Of a DNA stretch of 64,000 nt, positions 1 through 10,413 are shown in pieces. This stretch comes from an uncultured Pelagibacteraceae bacterium. Its GTDB lineage: Bacteria > Pseudomonadota > Alphaproteobacteria > Pelagibacterales > Pelagibacteraceae. The stretch's first letter is position 1; every line of letters starts with the position of its first letter. The stretch is taken from assembly GCA_902528375.1 (NCBI GenBank), contig CABZSS010000002.1, forward strand, positions 1 to 64,000, in the 5' to 3' direction. The notes beneath the pieces are model-generated. The model saw only the letters and a program-made list of their open reading frames with translations. It was not told the DNA's origin and did no database searches. Position numbers and translations under genes: made by a program.

Positions 1-2
1 AT

Positions 3-326
3 AAAAATTTAGGTTTTAAGAATATTACGAGAAATAACTTTGAAATAATAGGTTCCGCCCACAATGTCACGGAGCTTAAAATAAAAGAAAAACAAGGTTG
101 TTCAAGTATATTTTTAAGCCCTATTTTTGAAAATCAAAAAAAGAAAAAATTTCTTGGTGTTGTTAAAACAAACTTTCTTAAAAATTTAACAAAAAATCAA
201 ATTGTTTTACTTGGAGGGATTAATTTTAAGACACTTAATAAGGCTAGGATGTGTTCTCCTAGTGGTATAGCGGCTATATCTTGGATAAAAAAAAACGGCC
301 CTAGTATAAATACCGGGCCGTTTTAA
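3..326 (+). CDS. ThiE/TenI-like thiamine-phosphate synthase family protein (5' partial)
   Basis: The gene is cut by the left edge; only the C-terminal 107 residues are visible, reading in frame from base 3 to the TAA at 324. The fragment has the TIM-barrel signatures of the ThiE/TenI family: GSAHNVTE (usual VSxHxxxE), SIFLSPIF (usual Y-x-G-P-I-F), LLGGIN (usual A-I-G-G-I) and a closing GIAAISWI. ThiE couples HMP-PP with thiazole phosphate, and TenI relatives have other roles, which this piece cannot distinguish. The last dozen codons double as the stem of the terminator serving the convergent porin. The ORF track missed it because it has no start in the window. Confidence 0.8.
   Translation, partial: KNLGFKNITRNNFEIIGSAHNVTELKIKEKQGCSSIFLSPIFENQKKKKFLGVVKTNFLKNLTKNQIVLLGGINFKTLNKARMCSPSGIAAISWIKKNGPSINTGPF
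287..324 (-). terminator. Rho-independent terminator of the porin gene, overlapping the thiE-like 3' end
   Basis: AAAACGGCCC (292-301) pairs perfectly with GGGCCGTTTT (315-324) across a 13-base loop. Read on the minus strand, the hairpin is followed by nine uninterrupted T residues (complement of A287-A295), a textbook intrinsic terminator just past the porin stop codon. On the plus strand the stem ends with TTTT and then AATTTC, so it may also stop the thiE-like transcript. The left arm and U-tract lie inside coding sequence. Confidence 0.9.
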
Positions 327-344
327 TTTCGAAACTAAATTAAA

Positions 345-1424
345 TTAGAATGCAAATCCTAAAGCAATTTCAGTTACACTTTGGTCAGCTGCGTTGTCGT
401 CATGCGCTGGATTAGTTACTTCCATGTTGTATGCTTTAATTGACATACCGCCCATAGAGTAAGCTACCTGTAACGAATCAATTTCCTGAGTTATATCGTC
501 ATCAGTAGTTGCCGCTGTTTTAGCGTCATCCTGAGAATCGTAAGTACTGTCAGCAACAGTGTATGAGATTGACATATTTTCGTTTACGTTAAACGCAATC
601 GACATCTGTTCATCTTCATAGATACCACCAGCAGTTCTTCTTGTCTTAACTGCATCTACTGTATCGATAGCTCTTGTTACACCTGCATCAAGATACGTCT
701 CTGAGTAACCAATTGATATTGGTCCCATTGAGTATTTTGCATACCATGCACCATTGAACTCGTCTCTAGTTGAGTCTACATCGGCAATAACTGGTTTTCT
801 AAGTTCTCTTTCAGCACCGTAGAAACCAAGTGTTAAGCCCTCGTAACCGATCGTTAGACCAAGTTCTTGACCTGCACCGTATGTTTGGCTGTAAGTTTGT
901 TGACCACCATCATTTACGGAAGTGTCACCTGCTTGTGGTGCATAACCAGCACGTAATGTCATTGTTGCACCCATCATCTCTAATGTTGGAGATGTGTACA
1001 TAACATGGTTATTATCCATGAAGTCACCCATTTTGTTCGCAGGTGTTTCAATACCGTCAGATGCTTGCTCGTATACTTGAGGAACTTCCTCATCAAAATA
1101 ACCAGCTGCTGAACCAGTACTTGCACCAAATTGGAACGAACCAAGAGATGGTGTAGTGATTGTAGTTGTTGATCCTGAGATTGCGTAATCATCGTCTAAA
1201 GTCGTAGACATAGAAAACGTTGTACCGTTATCTAATTCACCACCACCTGAGAAAGTTACGTCTCTGTCTGAACCTAAACCTCTACTAGTATTTCCACCGC
1301 CTTTACCAAATTTTAAAGTAGTGTTAATACCCCCAGAAACAGACATTTCGCCTGCAACTGCTGAACCTAAAGTCACTAGCGAACCTGCTAATGCTGTAAG
1401 TCCTATTTTTTTAAAGTTATTCAT
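345..1424 (-). CDS. Outer-membrane porin
   Basis: This 359-aa protein begins with a signal peptide (MNNFKKIGLTALAGSLVTLGSAVAG, cleavage near residue 25). It continues as a Gly/Ser/Thr/Asp-rich alternating pattern typical of beta-barrel strands and ends in GFAF, the C-terminal Phe needed for BAM insertion. It resembles the general diffusion porin abundant in SAR11, probably the main route for small solutes through the outer membrane. An AGGAG sequence (complement of 1429-1433) sits four bases before the ATG. GC content is clearly higher than in most neighbours, in line with heavy expression. It stands alone, with its own terminator and a 181-bp upstream region. Confidence 0.9.
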   Translation of the reverse strand: MNNFKKIGLTALAGSLVTLGSAVAGEMSVSGGINTTLKFGKGGGNTSRGLGSDRDVTFSGGGELDNGTTFSMSTTLDDDYAISGSTTTITTPSLGSFQFGASTGSAAGYFDEEVPQVYEQASDGIETPANKMGDFMDNNHVMYTSPTLEMMGATMTLRAGYAPQAGDTSVNDGGQQTYSQTYGAGQELGLTIGYEGLTLGFYGAERELRKPVIADVDSTRDEFNGAWYAKYSMGPISIGYSETYLDAGVTRAIDTVDAVKTRRTAGGIYEDEQMSIAFNVNENMSISYTVADSTYDSQDDAKTAATTDDDITQEIDSLQVAYSMGGMSIKAYNMEVTNPAHDDNAADQSVTEIALGFAF

Positions 1425-1605
1425 AAAACTCCTTTTTTTGTTGTATTCATATGAACAGAGGTTTTTTATCAGAAAGTGATTAAAACACTTGATTTTTAGT
1501 AAAAATAGCGTTTTTTTTCTTACTTTGTGATATTTTTGTCACGCTAAAAAGGACCATTTTAAATAATTCTGAGATAATTTTTATTTTCTGGTATCTATAA
1601 TTTCC
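1425..1605. promoter_or_regulatory. Divergent promoter region between porin and DUF3576 lipoprotein genes
   Basis: This 181-bp AT-rich region lies between two divergently transcribed genes and is long by the standards of this genome. It must carry the porin promoter (minus) and that of the DUF3576-leuS operon (plus). A good porin Shine-Dalgarno sequence is visible at 1429-1433. Homopolymer T and A runs near 1500-1530 may form bent DNA. I cannot assign -10/-35 boxes with confidence. Confidence 0.5.
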
Positions 1606-2169
1606 ATGAAAACGAATTTAGTCAAATTTATCACTTTTATAATTTTTACATTATTTGCTTTAAATTCGTGTGGAATTTACAAAAGATCAGACGTTAAAGA
1701 TAATCCCGTAAATGTAGAGGAGAGAGTTAAAAAAAATATTCAAGAAGGTAGAGGAATAAGATTTGGTAAAGGTGCCACAAGAGGAGGAGATTTTGATTTT
1801 GCATCTTCAAATCCTCTTTGGAGAGGTGCTATAGATGTAATGGATTTTGTACCGTTAACAAATGCAAGTTACTCAGGAGGAATAATAATTACCGAGTGGT
1901 TCTCTTCAGAAAATACAAATAGAGAATTGAAAATTACAATTCGGTTTATGACGAATGAAATTAGAGCTGATGCGATTAAAGTTTTAGTATTTGAAAAAGT
2001 ATGTAATGAGAATAATAAATGTAAAACAAATAAAGTTAAATCAAAACTTGAAGGTGAGCTTAAAATAGCTATTTTGAAAAAAGCAGCTTTATTTGAAAAG
2101 GGTGATTTCAAAAAATACAGAGAAACTGAGGGAAAAAATAAGGCAAAAAGATTAATTAAAAAAAACTAA
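1606..2169 (+). CDS. DUF3576-family lipoprotein
   Basis: The 187-aa protein has a lipoprotein signal: a hydrophobic N-terminus ending in LNSC-G, a lipobox with Cys at residue 22. The mature part contains NPLWRGAIDVMDFVPL and SGGIIITEWF, matching the DUF3576 family of alphaproteobacterial envelope lipoproteins, which usually sit directly upstream of leuS and lptE, as here. The last ~50 residues are very Lys-rich. The function is unknown; an outer-membrane assembly role is inferred only from its lptE-containing operon. leuS starts 11 bp downstream. Confidence 0.8.
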   Translation: MKTNLVKFITFIIFTLFALNSCGIYKRSDVKDNPVNVEERVKKNIQEGRGIRFGKGATRGGDFDFASSNPLWRGAIDVMDFVPLTNASYSGGIIITEWFSSENTNRELKITIRFMTNEIRADAIKVLVFEKVCNENNKCKTNKVKSKLEGELKIAILKKAALFEKGDFKKYRETEGKNKAKRLIKKN

Positions 2170-2180
2170 TTTTTTCGTAA

Positions 2181-4718
2181 GTGGATAGATATAATTTCAA
2201 ATCAATCGAGGAAAAATGGCAAAAGTTTTGGGATAAAAACAAAACTTTTAAATCAAAAAAGGATTTTTCTAGAAAAAAATTTTATTGTTTAGAAATGTTT
2301 CCATATCCATCAGGAAAAATTCACATGGGACATGTTAGAAATTATACGATTGGAGATGTCCTAGCTAGATTTAAAAAATTACAAAACTTTAATGTTCTTC
2401 ATCCAATGGGATGGGATTCATTTGGAATGCCTGCTGAAAACGCAGCAAGAGAAAACAATCTAGATCCAAAAGAATGGACAGAAAAAAATATTTCTACTAT
2501 GAAAACCCAACTTAAAAGATTAGGTCTTTCAATTGATTGGGATAGAGAAATATCTACGTGTTCGCCTAATTATTACAAACATCAACAACTCTTTTTTTTA
2601 GAGCTATACGATAAAGGCTTGGTTTATAGAAAAGAAAACTACGTTAATTGGGATCCAGTTGACCAAACTGTTCTTGCAAATGAACAAGTGATAGACGGTA
2701 AAGGGTGGAGATCTGGCGCACAAGTAGAGAGAAAAAAATTAAATCAATGGTTTTTTAATATTTCTAAATTTTCGGAACAATTACTCAATGGTTTAGATAA
2801 TTTAGAAGAATGGCCTAATAAAGTGAAAACAATGCAGAAGAATTGGATTGGTAAATCTTTTGGTTGCGAAATTAATTTTAAAGTTGAAGGAGATCTGCCA
2901 ATAAAAAATATAAAATGTTTTACAACTAGACCCGATACATTATTTGGTTTTTCTTTTCTTGCTTTATCTATAGATCACCCTTTGACAAAATATTTTGAAA
3001 AAAATTCTGAATTTCAAAATTTTAAAGAAAAGTGTTCAAAAACTGGGACTACTGAGGAGTCTATTGCCCAGGCTGAGAAAATTGGTTTTAAAACAAATCT
3101 ACAAGCTCTTAATCCTATGGATCCTAAAATAAAAGTTCCTGTATTTTTTGCGAATTTTGTGCTTATGGATTATGGTTTCGGGGCAGTTTTTGGATGCCCC
3201 GCACACGATCAAAGGGATTTTGAGTTTGCAAAAAAATATAAATTAGACATTAAAACTGTTGTTAGACCAAAAAATAGAAACAGTGATTTTCAAGTAGAGG
3301 ATGAAGCTTTTATTGATGATGGTGTTATGATCAATTCATCTTTTTTGGATGGTCTTGAAACGCCCGGAGAAGCAATTGAAAAAAGTATTGAGTATTTAAC
3401 AAAAAATAATTTAGGAAATAAAAAAATTAATTTTAGACTCAAAGATTGGGGGATATCACGTCAGAGGTATTGGGGATGTCCTATACCTATTGCGTATAAT
3501 GAAAAAGGAAATATTATAAAGGTTCCAAAAGAAATGTTACCTATAAAACTCCCAGAAAAGATAGACCTCAACACAAAAGGAAATCCTCTAGATCATCAAA
3601 AAAAATGGAAAAAAATAATAATCAATGGAGAAAAATGTAATCTAGATACTGACACTCTAGATACTTTTGTTGACTCCTCCTGGTATTTTCTTCGTTTTTG
3701 CTCACCAGAGAATAATGAATATGGTTTTGATAAAGAAGATATAAAATATTGGATGCCCGTTGATCAATATATAGGTGGAGTCGAACATGCGATATTACAT
3801 TTATTGTACTCAAGATTTTTTATGCAGGCTTTGGGTTTTAAAAACCAAAATTTTATTTCACCAGAACCATTTCAAGGTTTGTTTACACAAGGAATGGTAT
3901 GTCATGAGACTTACAAAGATGAAAACAATAAATGGCTAAGTCCGGATGAAGTTTTTACGGATAATGGAAAAGATTTTTTTAAAACTAAGGATAAAAAAAA
4001 AATTTTAGTTGGACCATCTGAATCAATGTCAAAATCAAAGAGAAATACTATCGATCCTGAGAAAATAATGGATCAGTTTGGTGCTGACTCAGTTAGATTT
4101 TTTATATTATCTGATAGTCCTCCTGAAAAAGATGTTCAATGGTCAGATCAAGGTATGATTGCATCCTACAAATTTGTTCAAAAATTTTGGCTTTTGCATA
4201 AAAAAATCATTAATGAGTTTAAAAATAAAAAAAGAAAGAATGAGAATGTTAATTTGACTATCTATACAAATAAGTTAATCGAAAAATTCACACTTAGTCT
4301 AGAAAAGTTCAACATGAATGTTTTAATAGCATACCTTCACGAGACATATAATTTTTTAAATAAAGAAATAAATAACCTGGAAATTAAAGATTTGAAAGAA
4401 AACTACTTGAAGATATTAATTTTGATGTTTCCAATTCTTCCACATCTGATATCCGAATGTTTAATGGATATCAAAAGAGATAGTGAAATTTCTTGGCCTT
4501 TGCCTCAAAAAGAATTTTTAGAGGAGAAATACGTAAATATAGTAATTCAAATAAACGGTAAAAAAAAATCTTTAATTAAAATTGAAAAAGATCTTGATGA
4601 GAATAAACTTTTAGAGAATGTTAGAAAAGATAAAAAAGTTTCAAATTTACTCGCAAAGAAGAGTGTTTTTAAACATATAATTGTTAAAAATAAGCTGATA
4701 AATCTAATTGTAAAATGA
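2181..4718 (+). CDS. leuS: Leucyl-tRNA synthetase
   Basis: This class I aminoacyl-tRNA synthetase charges tRNA-Leu in the cytoplasm; at 845 aa it has the normal bacterial length. The HIGH-type motif appears as HMGH (residues 48-51) after MFPYPSG, the CP1 editing domain carries [10 protein letters not shown] (~247-257), and the KMSKS loop reads MSKSK near residue 616. I accept the GTG start at 2181: [13 protein letters not shown] is the conserved family N-terminus and the next Met (residue 39) falls inside the catalytic domain. The end overlaps lptE by four bases (ATGA), so the two are translationally coupled. Confidence 0.97.
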   Translation: MDRYNFKSIEEKWQKFWDKNKTFKSKKDFSRKKFYCLEMFPYPSGKIHMGHVRNYTIGDVLARFKKLQNFNVLHPMGWDSFGMPAENAARENNLDPKEWTEKNISTMKTQLKRLGLSIDWDREISTCSPNYYKHQQLFFLELYDKGLVYRKENYVNWDPVDQTVLANEQVIDGKGWRSGAQVERKKLNQWFFNISKFSEQLLNGLDNLEEWPNKVKTMQKNWIGKSFGCEINFKVEGDLPIKNIKCFTTRPDTLFGFSFLALSIDHPLTKYFEKNSEFQNFKEKCSKTGTTEESIAQAEKIGFKTNLQALNPMDPKIKVPVFFANFVLMDYGFGAVFGCPAHDQRDFEFAKKYKLDIKTVVRPKNRNSDFQVEDEAFIDDGVMINSSFLDGLETPGEAIEKSIEYLTKNNLGNKKINFRLKDWGISRQRYWGCPIPIAYNEKGNIIKVPKEMLPIKLPEKIDLNTKGNPLDHQKKWKKIIINGEKCNLDTDTLDTFVDSSWYFLRFCSPENNEYGFDKEDIKYWMPVDQYIGGVEHAILHLLYSRFFMQALGFKNQNFISPEPFQGLFTQGMVCHETYKDENNKWLSPDEVFTDNGKDFFKTKDKKKILVGPSESMSKSKRNTIDPEKIMDQFGADSVRFFILSDSPPEKDVQWSDQGMIASYKFVQKFWLLHKKIINEFKNKKRKNENVNLTIYTNKLIEKFTLSLEKFNMNVLIAYLHETYNFLNKEINNLEIKDLKENYLKILILMFPILPHLISECLMDIKRDSEISWPLPQKEFLEEKYVNIVIQINGKKKSLIKIEKDLDENKLLENVRKDKKVSNLLAKKSVFKHIIVKNKLINLIVK

Positions 4719-5179
4719 AATTTATTATACCGATTATAATTTTATCCATAATATTAACTAATTGTGGTTTTAAACCAATTTACAGTTCAAAGAACAGTAA
4801 TTTCGAAATTATAGAAATTGTAAATGAAAATGAGAACAAAAATTCATTCGCTGTTGAAAAAATGATCATGTCACTCTCTAATCAGGAATCGATTAAAAAG
4901 TTTAAACTAGAAATGAATTACAAACAAACTTTCTCGACAATTTTAAAAGATAGCAAAGGAGATCCATCCAAAAAGAAATTATCTATCTCTGTTAATTTAG
5001 TCATCAAGAATGAAGGGGGGAATATTTTAAATAGTAAAAATTTTAGTGAAGAATTTAGTTATGATGTACAAAGTGATAAATTCAATATGGGTCAATACGA
5101 AGATAACATTACTAATAATTTAAATAATAAGATATCGAATGATATTATCTTTTTGCTAGGTACTTTAAATGATAATTAA
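4715..5179 (+). CDS. lptE: LPS-assembly lipoprotein LptE
   Basis: The 154-aa protein has a lipoprotein signal (lipobox LTNC-G, Cys at residue 17) followed by GFKPIYSS, the usual LptE/RlpB opening. LptE plugs the LptD barrel and helps deliver lipopolysaccharide to the outer leaflet. The position between leuS and holA is the common proteobacterial arrangement and supports the call, since the family is poorly conserved in sequence. It overlaps leuS by 4 bp and holA by 11 bp. Confidence 0.85.
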   Translation: MKFIIPIIILSIILTNCGFKPIYSSKNSNFEIIEIVNENENKNSFAVEKMIMSLSNQESIKKFKLEMNYKQTFSTILKDSKGDPSKKKLSISVNLVIKNEGGNILNSKNFSEEFSYDVQSDKFNMGQYEDNITNNLNNKISNDIIFLLGTLNDN

Positions 5180-6155
5180 GAGTTTTGAAATAAATAGAAA
5201 AAAATTTGATAAAGAAAATTTTTTTTTAATCTATGGTGAAAATGAAGGCCTGAAAAATGAAATAATTAAAAATCTTGAGAAAATTTTTGACGGGAGTGTT
5301 GAAAGTTATGATGAGACACAAATTATTAATAACAATGAAATGTTTTATGAAAAAATATTTAATCAATCTTTTTTCGAGAAGGAAAAGATAATAATCATAA
5401 ATAGATGTTCTGACAAAATTTTTGAAATTATTGAAAATATAATTGAAAAAGAAAACTCTGATATAAAGATCGTATTAAATGCAGGTGTACTTGATAAAAA
5501 ATCTAAATTAAGAAACTTATTTGAAAAAAGTAGTGTGCTAATAATAGTACCAACTTATAAGGACAACTCAATTACTTTAGCTAATATTGCAAAAAGTTTT
5601 TTTAGCAATTATAAAATTAGTATTTCGCAAGAAACTATTAATCTTTTAGTAAATCGATGCAATGGAGATAGAGGTCATCTAAAATCTGAATTAGATAAAA
5701 TTTTAATCTACATTCATGCTAAAAAGAGTATTAATCTAGAGGAAATATATAAATTAACTAATTTGGCTGAAAACTTTAATATAAATGAATTAGTAGATAC
5801 AGCTTTATCAAAAAACTCACAAAAAACATCAGACATCATAAATGAAAGTAATTATAAGTCAGATGATGGAATATTAATTTTGAGAACATTTCTACAGAAA
5901 GCAAAAAGATTGCTTAATCTTTATGAGAAACTAAATGAAAATACAAGTAAAGATAGTTTAGTAGACAATTACAAACCACCGATTTTTTGGAAAGATAAAC
6001 CGATAGTTAAAAAACAACTTGAAAATTGGTCAAAATCAAAAATAGAAAATTTAATAATTAATATAAATAAAACAGAGGTATTCTTAAAAAAAAACAGCTC
6101 AGTTAGTTTGATGTTAGTTTTTAATTTTATTTATGAAACTTCTGAAAGAAATTAA
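5169..6155 (+). CDS. holA: DNA polymerase III delta subunit
   Basis: This 328-aa HolA-like protein is the clamp-loader delta subunit, which opens the beta clamp. The N-terminal AAA+-like domain lacks a functional Walker A, as expected (LIYGENEGLKNEIIK). The sequence continues with the VPTY-D, NRCNGDRGHLKSELDKI and ILRTFLQKAKRLL segments typical of HolA. It starts inside lptE and ends convergently, overlapping the parB stop by 4 bp. The position behind leuS-lptE is classical. Confidence 0.93.
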   Translation: MIIKSFEINRKKFDKENFFLIYGENEGLKNEIIKNLEKIFDGSVESYDETQIINNNEMFYEKIFNQSFFEKEKIIIINRCSDKIFEIIENIIEKENSDIKIVLNAGVLDKKSKLRNLFEKSSVLIIVPTYKDNSITLANIAKSFFSNYKISISQETINLLVNRCNGDRGHLKSELDKILIYIHAKKSINLEEIYKLTNLAENFNINELVDTALSKNSQKTSDIINESNYKSDDGILILRTFLQKAKRLLNLYEKLNENTSKDSLVDNYKPPIFWKDKPIVKKQLENWSKSKIENLIININKTEVFLKKNSSVSLMLVFNFIYETSERN

Positions 6156-6997
6156 TAATATTTTTTGATAATTTCTATGAGATGATTTAATTGATCCAAA
6201 TCTCTATAATCAAAAGATATAGATCCTTTGTTGTTTTTCTTGCTTGTTATTTGAGTTTTGAGACCTATTTTTTCCACAAGATCAGTCTCAATTTTTTTAA
6301 TATTCGGGTCCTTTGATATTTTGATTGAGTTAGTTGGAGATTTGTAAAATCTTACAAGATTTTCCGTTTGTCTTACGGAAAGATTTTTTTTTATTATTTT
6401 TTTTGCAATTTGATCGGAATTACCAAGACCAACTAAAATTTTGGCATGCCCTGGAGTAATCTTATTAGCTTTTAATAAATCAGTTATATAACTTGATAGT
6501 GTTAGAAGTCTTAAACTATTAGTAATGTGACTTCTACTTTTTCCTATAAATTTAGCAACTTGTTCTTGATCATAACTAAACTCATCGATCAACCTTTTAT
6601 ACCCTTCTGCCTCTTCTATTGAATTTAAATCATGTCTTTGGACATTTTCAACAATACCAAATTCAAGCGCCTTTTTATCATCAGCGTCAACAACAACTAC
6701 CGGTACCTCATGCAAACCTGCTCTTTGAGCTGCCAACCACCTTCTCTCTCCTGCTATTATCTCATATTTATTTCCACTTGATGGCCTTGCAATAATTGGC
6801 TGAATGATACCTCTAGACTTAATTGAATTAGTTAACTCCTCCAAGCTTTCTTCATCAAATGTTTTTCTTGGTTGATATCTATTTCTAATTAAATCACTAA
6901 CTGAAATTTTATTGTTTTTTGAGACTGCTTTTGTATCTCCTATTAAAGATGATAATCCTCTTCCTAATCCTTTTTTATTTTTAAAAATACTGGTCAT
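6152..6997 (-). CDS. parB: Chromosome partitioning protein ParB
   Basis: The 281-aa protein binds parS and spreads as a CTP-dependent clamp to load the segregation complex. Residues 10-20 (GLGRGLSSLIG) are the ParA-interacting N-terminus. GERR at 83-86 and ENVQRHDLN at ~117-125 are the CTPase motifs, a helix-turn-helix lies at ~141-165, and the C-terminal dimer domain follows. parA lies immediately upstream with a 4-bp overlap. A perfect parS lies 1.4 kb away in rsmG, which makes a complete local ParABS system. Confidence 0.97.
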   Translation of the reverse strand: MTSIFKNKKGLGRGLSSLIGDTKAVSKNNKISVSDLIRNRYQPRKTFDEESLEELTNSIKSRGIIQPIIARPSSGNKYEIIAGERRWLAAQRAGLHEVPVVVVDADDKKALEFGIVENVQRHDLNSIEEAEGYKRLIDEFSYDQEQVAKFIGKSRSHITNSLRLLTLSSYITDLLKANKITPGHAKILVGLGNSDQIAKKIIKKNLSVRQTENLVRFYKSPTNSIKISKDPNIKKIETDLVEKIGLKTQITSKKNNKGSISFDYRDLDQLNHLIEIIKKYY

Positions 6998-7794
6998 GCT
7001 GCCGTTACAAAACTCGATTCTTGAGCCAGAAACTCCTCTGTGAATTTGATATAAGATTTACTTCCTGGACATTGTTTATCGTATATTAAAACTGGAACCC
7101 CATGTGAAGGTGCTTCTGATAAACGAACATTTCTAGGAACTACAGTTTGATAAACTTTTTCTTTAAAATAGTCTCTTGCATCTGTTTCAACTTGTGCAGA
7201 TAGTCTGTTTCTTTTGTCATACATCGTTAATAAAATTCCTCTTACAGATAAATTTGGATTGAGACCAACCTTAATACGATCAATAGTTTTAATAAGTTGA
7301 GTTATCCCCTCAAGAGCAAAAAATTCTGTCTGCAAAGGCACAACTAATGAGTCTGATGCCACTAAAGCCATTACGGTTAATAAACTCAGTGAAGGTGGGC
7401 AATCAATCAGGACGTAGTCGTATGAGTGACTAGAATTGTTTAAATATGCGGTTAATTTAGTCTTTAAAAGATATGCTCTATTTTCGTCATCTGCGGTTTC
7501 AACCTCCAAACCAGATAAATCAACATTTGATGTTACGATATCTAAATTTTGGAAGTTAGTCTTCTGAATTGAACTATGAATCTCCTCTTTTCCGTTCAAA
7601 ACTCCATAAATTGATTTGCTAGTATCTGCTACATTAGACAAACCTAATCCTGTTGTTGCATTTCCTTGTGGGTCCAAATCTATAACTAGTATTTTTTTTC
7701 CATTTAAACTAAGTCCTGCCGCTAAATTAATTACGGTCGTCGTTTTCCCAACTCCGCCCTTTTGATTAATGACTGAAATAATTTTTTCTTTCAT
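6994..7794 (-). CDS. parA: Chromosome partitioning ATPase ParA (Soj)
   Basis: This 266-aa deviant Walker ATPase has its P-loop KGGVGKTT at residues 12-19, followed by the LDPQGNATTGLG and DCPPSLSLL motifs. It binds DNA in the ATP state and pulls ParB-parS complexes apart. It overlaps rsmG (upstream) and parB (downstream) by 4 bp each, so rsmG-parA-parB forms one coupled unit. The length and small N-terminus fit chromosomal, not plasmid, ParA. Confidence 0.97.
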   Translation of the reverse strand: MKEKIISVINQKGGVGKTTTVINLAAGLSLNGKKILVIDLDPQGNATTGLGLSNVADTSKSIYGVLNGKEEIHSSIQKTNFQNLDIVTSNVDLSGLEVETADDENRAYLLKTKLTAYLNNSSHSYDYVLIDCPPSLSLLTVMALVASDSLVVPLQTEFFALEGITQLIKTIDRIKVGLNPNLSVRGILLTMYDKRNRLSAQVETDARDYFKEKVYQTVVPRNVRLSEAPSHGVPVLIYDKQCPGSKSYIKFTEEFLAQESSFVTAA

Positions 7795-8429
7795 TTTTTT
7801 TTACTCACTTTATTTATTTTTATTATGATTGAGTCTTTTTCTGTTACGCTTTTTTTCTCTATAAATTCTAAATTCCAATTTTGTAGACATTGTTCAATTG
7901 AACTCTTTCCACTTTTTCCTAGAAACAAAATGATGTCTTTATAATCATTAAAGTTTTTCGTTACTAAATCTAAAATAACCGGCAAAGGTTTAAATGCTCT
8001 TGCCACAATCAAATCAGAGTTTAATTTTTTTTGATCAAAGATATTTTGATTTATTACTTCTGCGTTAAGTTCGAATTTATTAATTACTTTTTTTAAAAAA
8101 TTGCTTTTTTTAAAACTTTTTTCGTAAAGAAAAAATTTCATCTTCGATTTTTGTTTTTTTTTGATTATTGCTATAACTAAACCAGGTAAACCTGAGCCGG
8201 ATCCTAAATCAGTGCAAGATAGATGATTTTCATCAATTAAATCAATGATTTGTGCACAGTCAATTATATGTCTATCTCTGGCTAATTCTTCAGTATGTTG
8301 GCTAATTAAATTAATTTTTTTGTTCTCATCCAAAATCATTTCTTTAAATTCATCTAGTTCAAGAAATGTTTCACGTGAAACATTCAAAGTGTTTAGTTTT
8401 GAGTAATTAATTTTATGCGAATCTATCAA
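7791..8429 (-). CDS. rsmG: 16S rRNA m7G527 methyltransferase RsmG (GidB)
   Basis: The 212-aa SAM-dependent methyltransferase carries the SAM loop [10 protein letters not shown] at residues 74-83 and LVVAR-like [10 protein letters not shown] further on. It methylates G527 of 16S rRNA. The N-terminal codons for NVSRET (residues 16-21) spell a perfect 16-bp parS site. It overlaps mnmG and parA by 4 bp at either end. Confidence 0.95.
   Translation of the reverse strand: MIDSHKINYSKLNTLNVSRETFLELDEFKEMILDENKKINLISQHTEELARDRHIIDCAQIIDLIDENHLSCTDLGSGSGLPGLVIAIIKKKQKSKMKFFLYEKSFKKSNFLKKVINKFELNAEVINQNIFDQKKLNSDLIVARAFKPLPVILDLVTKNFNDYKDIILFLGKSGKSSIEQCLQNWNLEFIEKKSVTEKDSIIIKINKVSKKK
8367..8382. other. 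parS: parS centromere site (ParB-binding palindrome)
   Basis: TGTTTCACGTGAAACA is an exact match to the consensus bacterial parS 16-mer, a perfect palindrome. It lies inside rsmG, from the last base of codon 16 to codon 21, so the encoded NVSRET is dictated by the site. It sits about 10 kb from the proposed origin and 1.4 kb from parB. I found no second perfect copy in the window by eye. Confidence 0.95.
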
Positions 8430-10297
8430 GCTATCTTCTTAATAGACTTTCTTTTAAGATGTGACAACAGAATAAATACTGCCGCTGGGGTTATACCGTC
8501 AATTCTGAGTGCTTGACCCATTGTTTTTGGCCTAATTTGCTTAAATTTTGACTTTACTTCGTTTGAAAACCCAGAAAAACTATCATAATTAATGTTATCT
8601 GGGATTTTGAGATTTTCATCTCTTTTAAAAGCTAATATATCAGCACTTTGTTTCTTCAAATAACCCTTGTAATGGGCATTGGTCTCTAATTGTTCGTCTA
8701 TATCCTTAGATATAAAGCTTAATTCAGGCCAAATCTCCCTAATTTTATCCATAGTCACACCTTTTTGAGCAAGTATGTTGCTAGCTGTCCTTAAAATTCC
8801 ATCTTTTGCAATTTTTACACCGAATTTAGATACCTTTGAGGGTGAAATTTTTAATTTATCCATTTTGTTTGAAATATTCCTCAAATTTTTACTTTTTGAA
8901 TTAAAAAATTCAGTTCTTTCTTTTGATACTAAGCCAATATTTATTCCTATTTCAGATAATCTTAAATCAGCATTGTCAGATCTAAGAGTTAATCTGTATT
9001 CAGCTCTTGAAGTGAACATCCTATAAGGCTCAGCAACCCCTTTAGTTACTAAGTCATCTATCATGACACCGATATAAGCTTGAGATCTATCTAAAATTAA
9101 TGGTTCTTTATTTTGGATCGATAAAGCTGCATTCGCCCCAGCAATCAATCCTTGTGCTGCTGCTTCTTCATAACCAGTAGTTCCGTTTATTTGTCCTGCT
9201 AAATAGAAATTTTTAATCTTTTTAGTCTCTAAGGTTGAGAAAAGCTCTCTAGGGTCAATATAATCGTATTCTATAGCATATCCAGGCCTTATAATTTTAA
9301 CATCCTCTAAACCATTGATATTATGACATATTTTGTACTGTATCTCTTCTGGAAGAGATGTAGAAATACCATTTGGATACACTGTATTATCGTTAAGGCC
9401 TTCAGGTTCTAAAAAGATCTGATGTCTAGTCTTATCTTTAAATTTATAAATTTTATCTTCAATAGATGGACAGTATCTAGGACCAACACCCTTAATACTT
9501 CCGGAATACATTGCACTCTTTTTTAAGTTTTCAGAAATAATCTCGTGAACTTTTTTATTTGTGTAAGTCATACTACATGAAATTTGATCGTTATAAACTT
9601 TTTTAGTTAAGAAAGAGAAAAATGAGATATCTTTATCTGCATCTTGTTGTTCAAGGTTATCATAATTGATTGTAGTACCGTCTAACCTTGGAGGAGTTCC
9701 AGTCTTTAGTCTACCTAATTTAAAATCATATTTTCTTAATTGATCCGATAAACCTAAGGTCGGTTTTTCATCATACCTACCAGCTGGCGTTTTTTTATCA
9801 CCTATATGTATTAAACCATTTAAAAAAGTGCCAGTTGTGAGAATTACCTTGGAACATTTGATTTCTGTGCAGTCTACTGCCCTGAGACCTTTTATCTCAT
9901 TATTTTCAATTATAAATTCATTTATTGACATTGAAAATATGCTTAAATTACAATAGTTTAATAGTTTTGACTGCATTTCTTTTTTATAAATAGACCTATC
10001 ACTTTGTGTTCGCAAACCTTGTACAGCTGGTCCTCTGCTCCTATTTAAAAGTCTAAATTGAATACCAGATTTATCAGCTATGTCTCCCATAACACCATCT
10101 AAAGCATCTATTTCTCTTACTAAATGCCCTTTACCTAGCCCACCGATTGCAGGGTTACAAGACAACTCGCCTATAGTGTTCGTGTCGTTCGTAAACAATG
10201 CAGTTGTAACACCCATTCGAGCAGAGGCAGCAGCTGCTTCACACCCAGCGTGACCACCACCAATTACAACAACATCAAATGAAAAATTATTTTTCAT
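8426..10297 (-). CDS. mnmG: tRNA uridine-5-carboxymethylaminomethyl modification enzyme MnmG (GidA)
   Basis: This 623-aa FAD- and folate-dependent enzyme works with MnmE on the wobble uridine (U34) of several tRNAs. The N-terminal dinucleotide fold [13 protein letters not shown] (~9-22), [24 protein letters not shown] and GLIAGANAA are family signatures, and the length is typical. It overlaps rsmG by 4 bp. The 116 bp upstream, before mnmE, hold nothing I can identify. Confidence 0.97.
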   Translation of the reverse strand: MKNNFSFDVVVIGGGHAGCEAAAASARMGVTTALFTNDTNTIGELSCNPAIGGLGKGHLVREIDALDGVMGDIADKSGIQFRLLNRSRGPAVQGLRTQSDRSIYKKEMQSKLLNYCNLSIFSMSINEFIIENNEIKGLRAVDCTEIKCSKVILTTGTFLNGLIHIGDKKTPAGRYDEKPTLGLSDQLRKYDFKLGRLKTGTPPRLDGTTINYDNLEQQDADKDISFFSFLTKKVYNDQISCSMTYTNKKVHEIISENLKKSAMYSGSIKGVGPRYCPSIEDKIYKFKDKTRHQIFLEPEGLNDNTVYPNGISTSLPEEIQYKICHNINGLEDVKIIRPGYAIEYDYIDPRELFSTLETKKIKNFYLAGQINGTTGYEEAAAQGLIAGANAALSIQNKEPLILDRSQAYIGVMIDDLVTKGVAEPYRMFTSRAEYRLTLRSDNADLRLSEIGINIGLVSKERTEFFNSKSKNLRNISNKMDKLKISPSKVSKFGVKIAKDGILRTASNILAQKGVTMDKIREIWPELSFISKDIDEQLETNAHYKGYLKKQSADILAFKRDENLKIPDNINYDSFSGFSNEVKSKFKQIRPKTMGQALRIDGITPAAVFILLSHLKRKSIKKIA

Positions 10298-10413
10298 ACG
10301 TAGAATTTATAATTGATGAGGAATTTTACAAGTTTTAACAAAAAAACATTAAAAAACTGGCTAATACCAATGATTTAGTTAAAAAAGATACTAAAAATCC
10401 AGCAAAATTGTGG

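Noticed and set aside
980-1192. ORF on the minus strand inside the porin
   Set aside because: Frame-shifted shadow of the porin gene, with low-complexity Gln/His/Leu translation.
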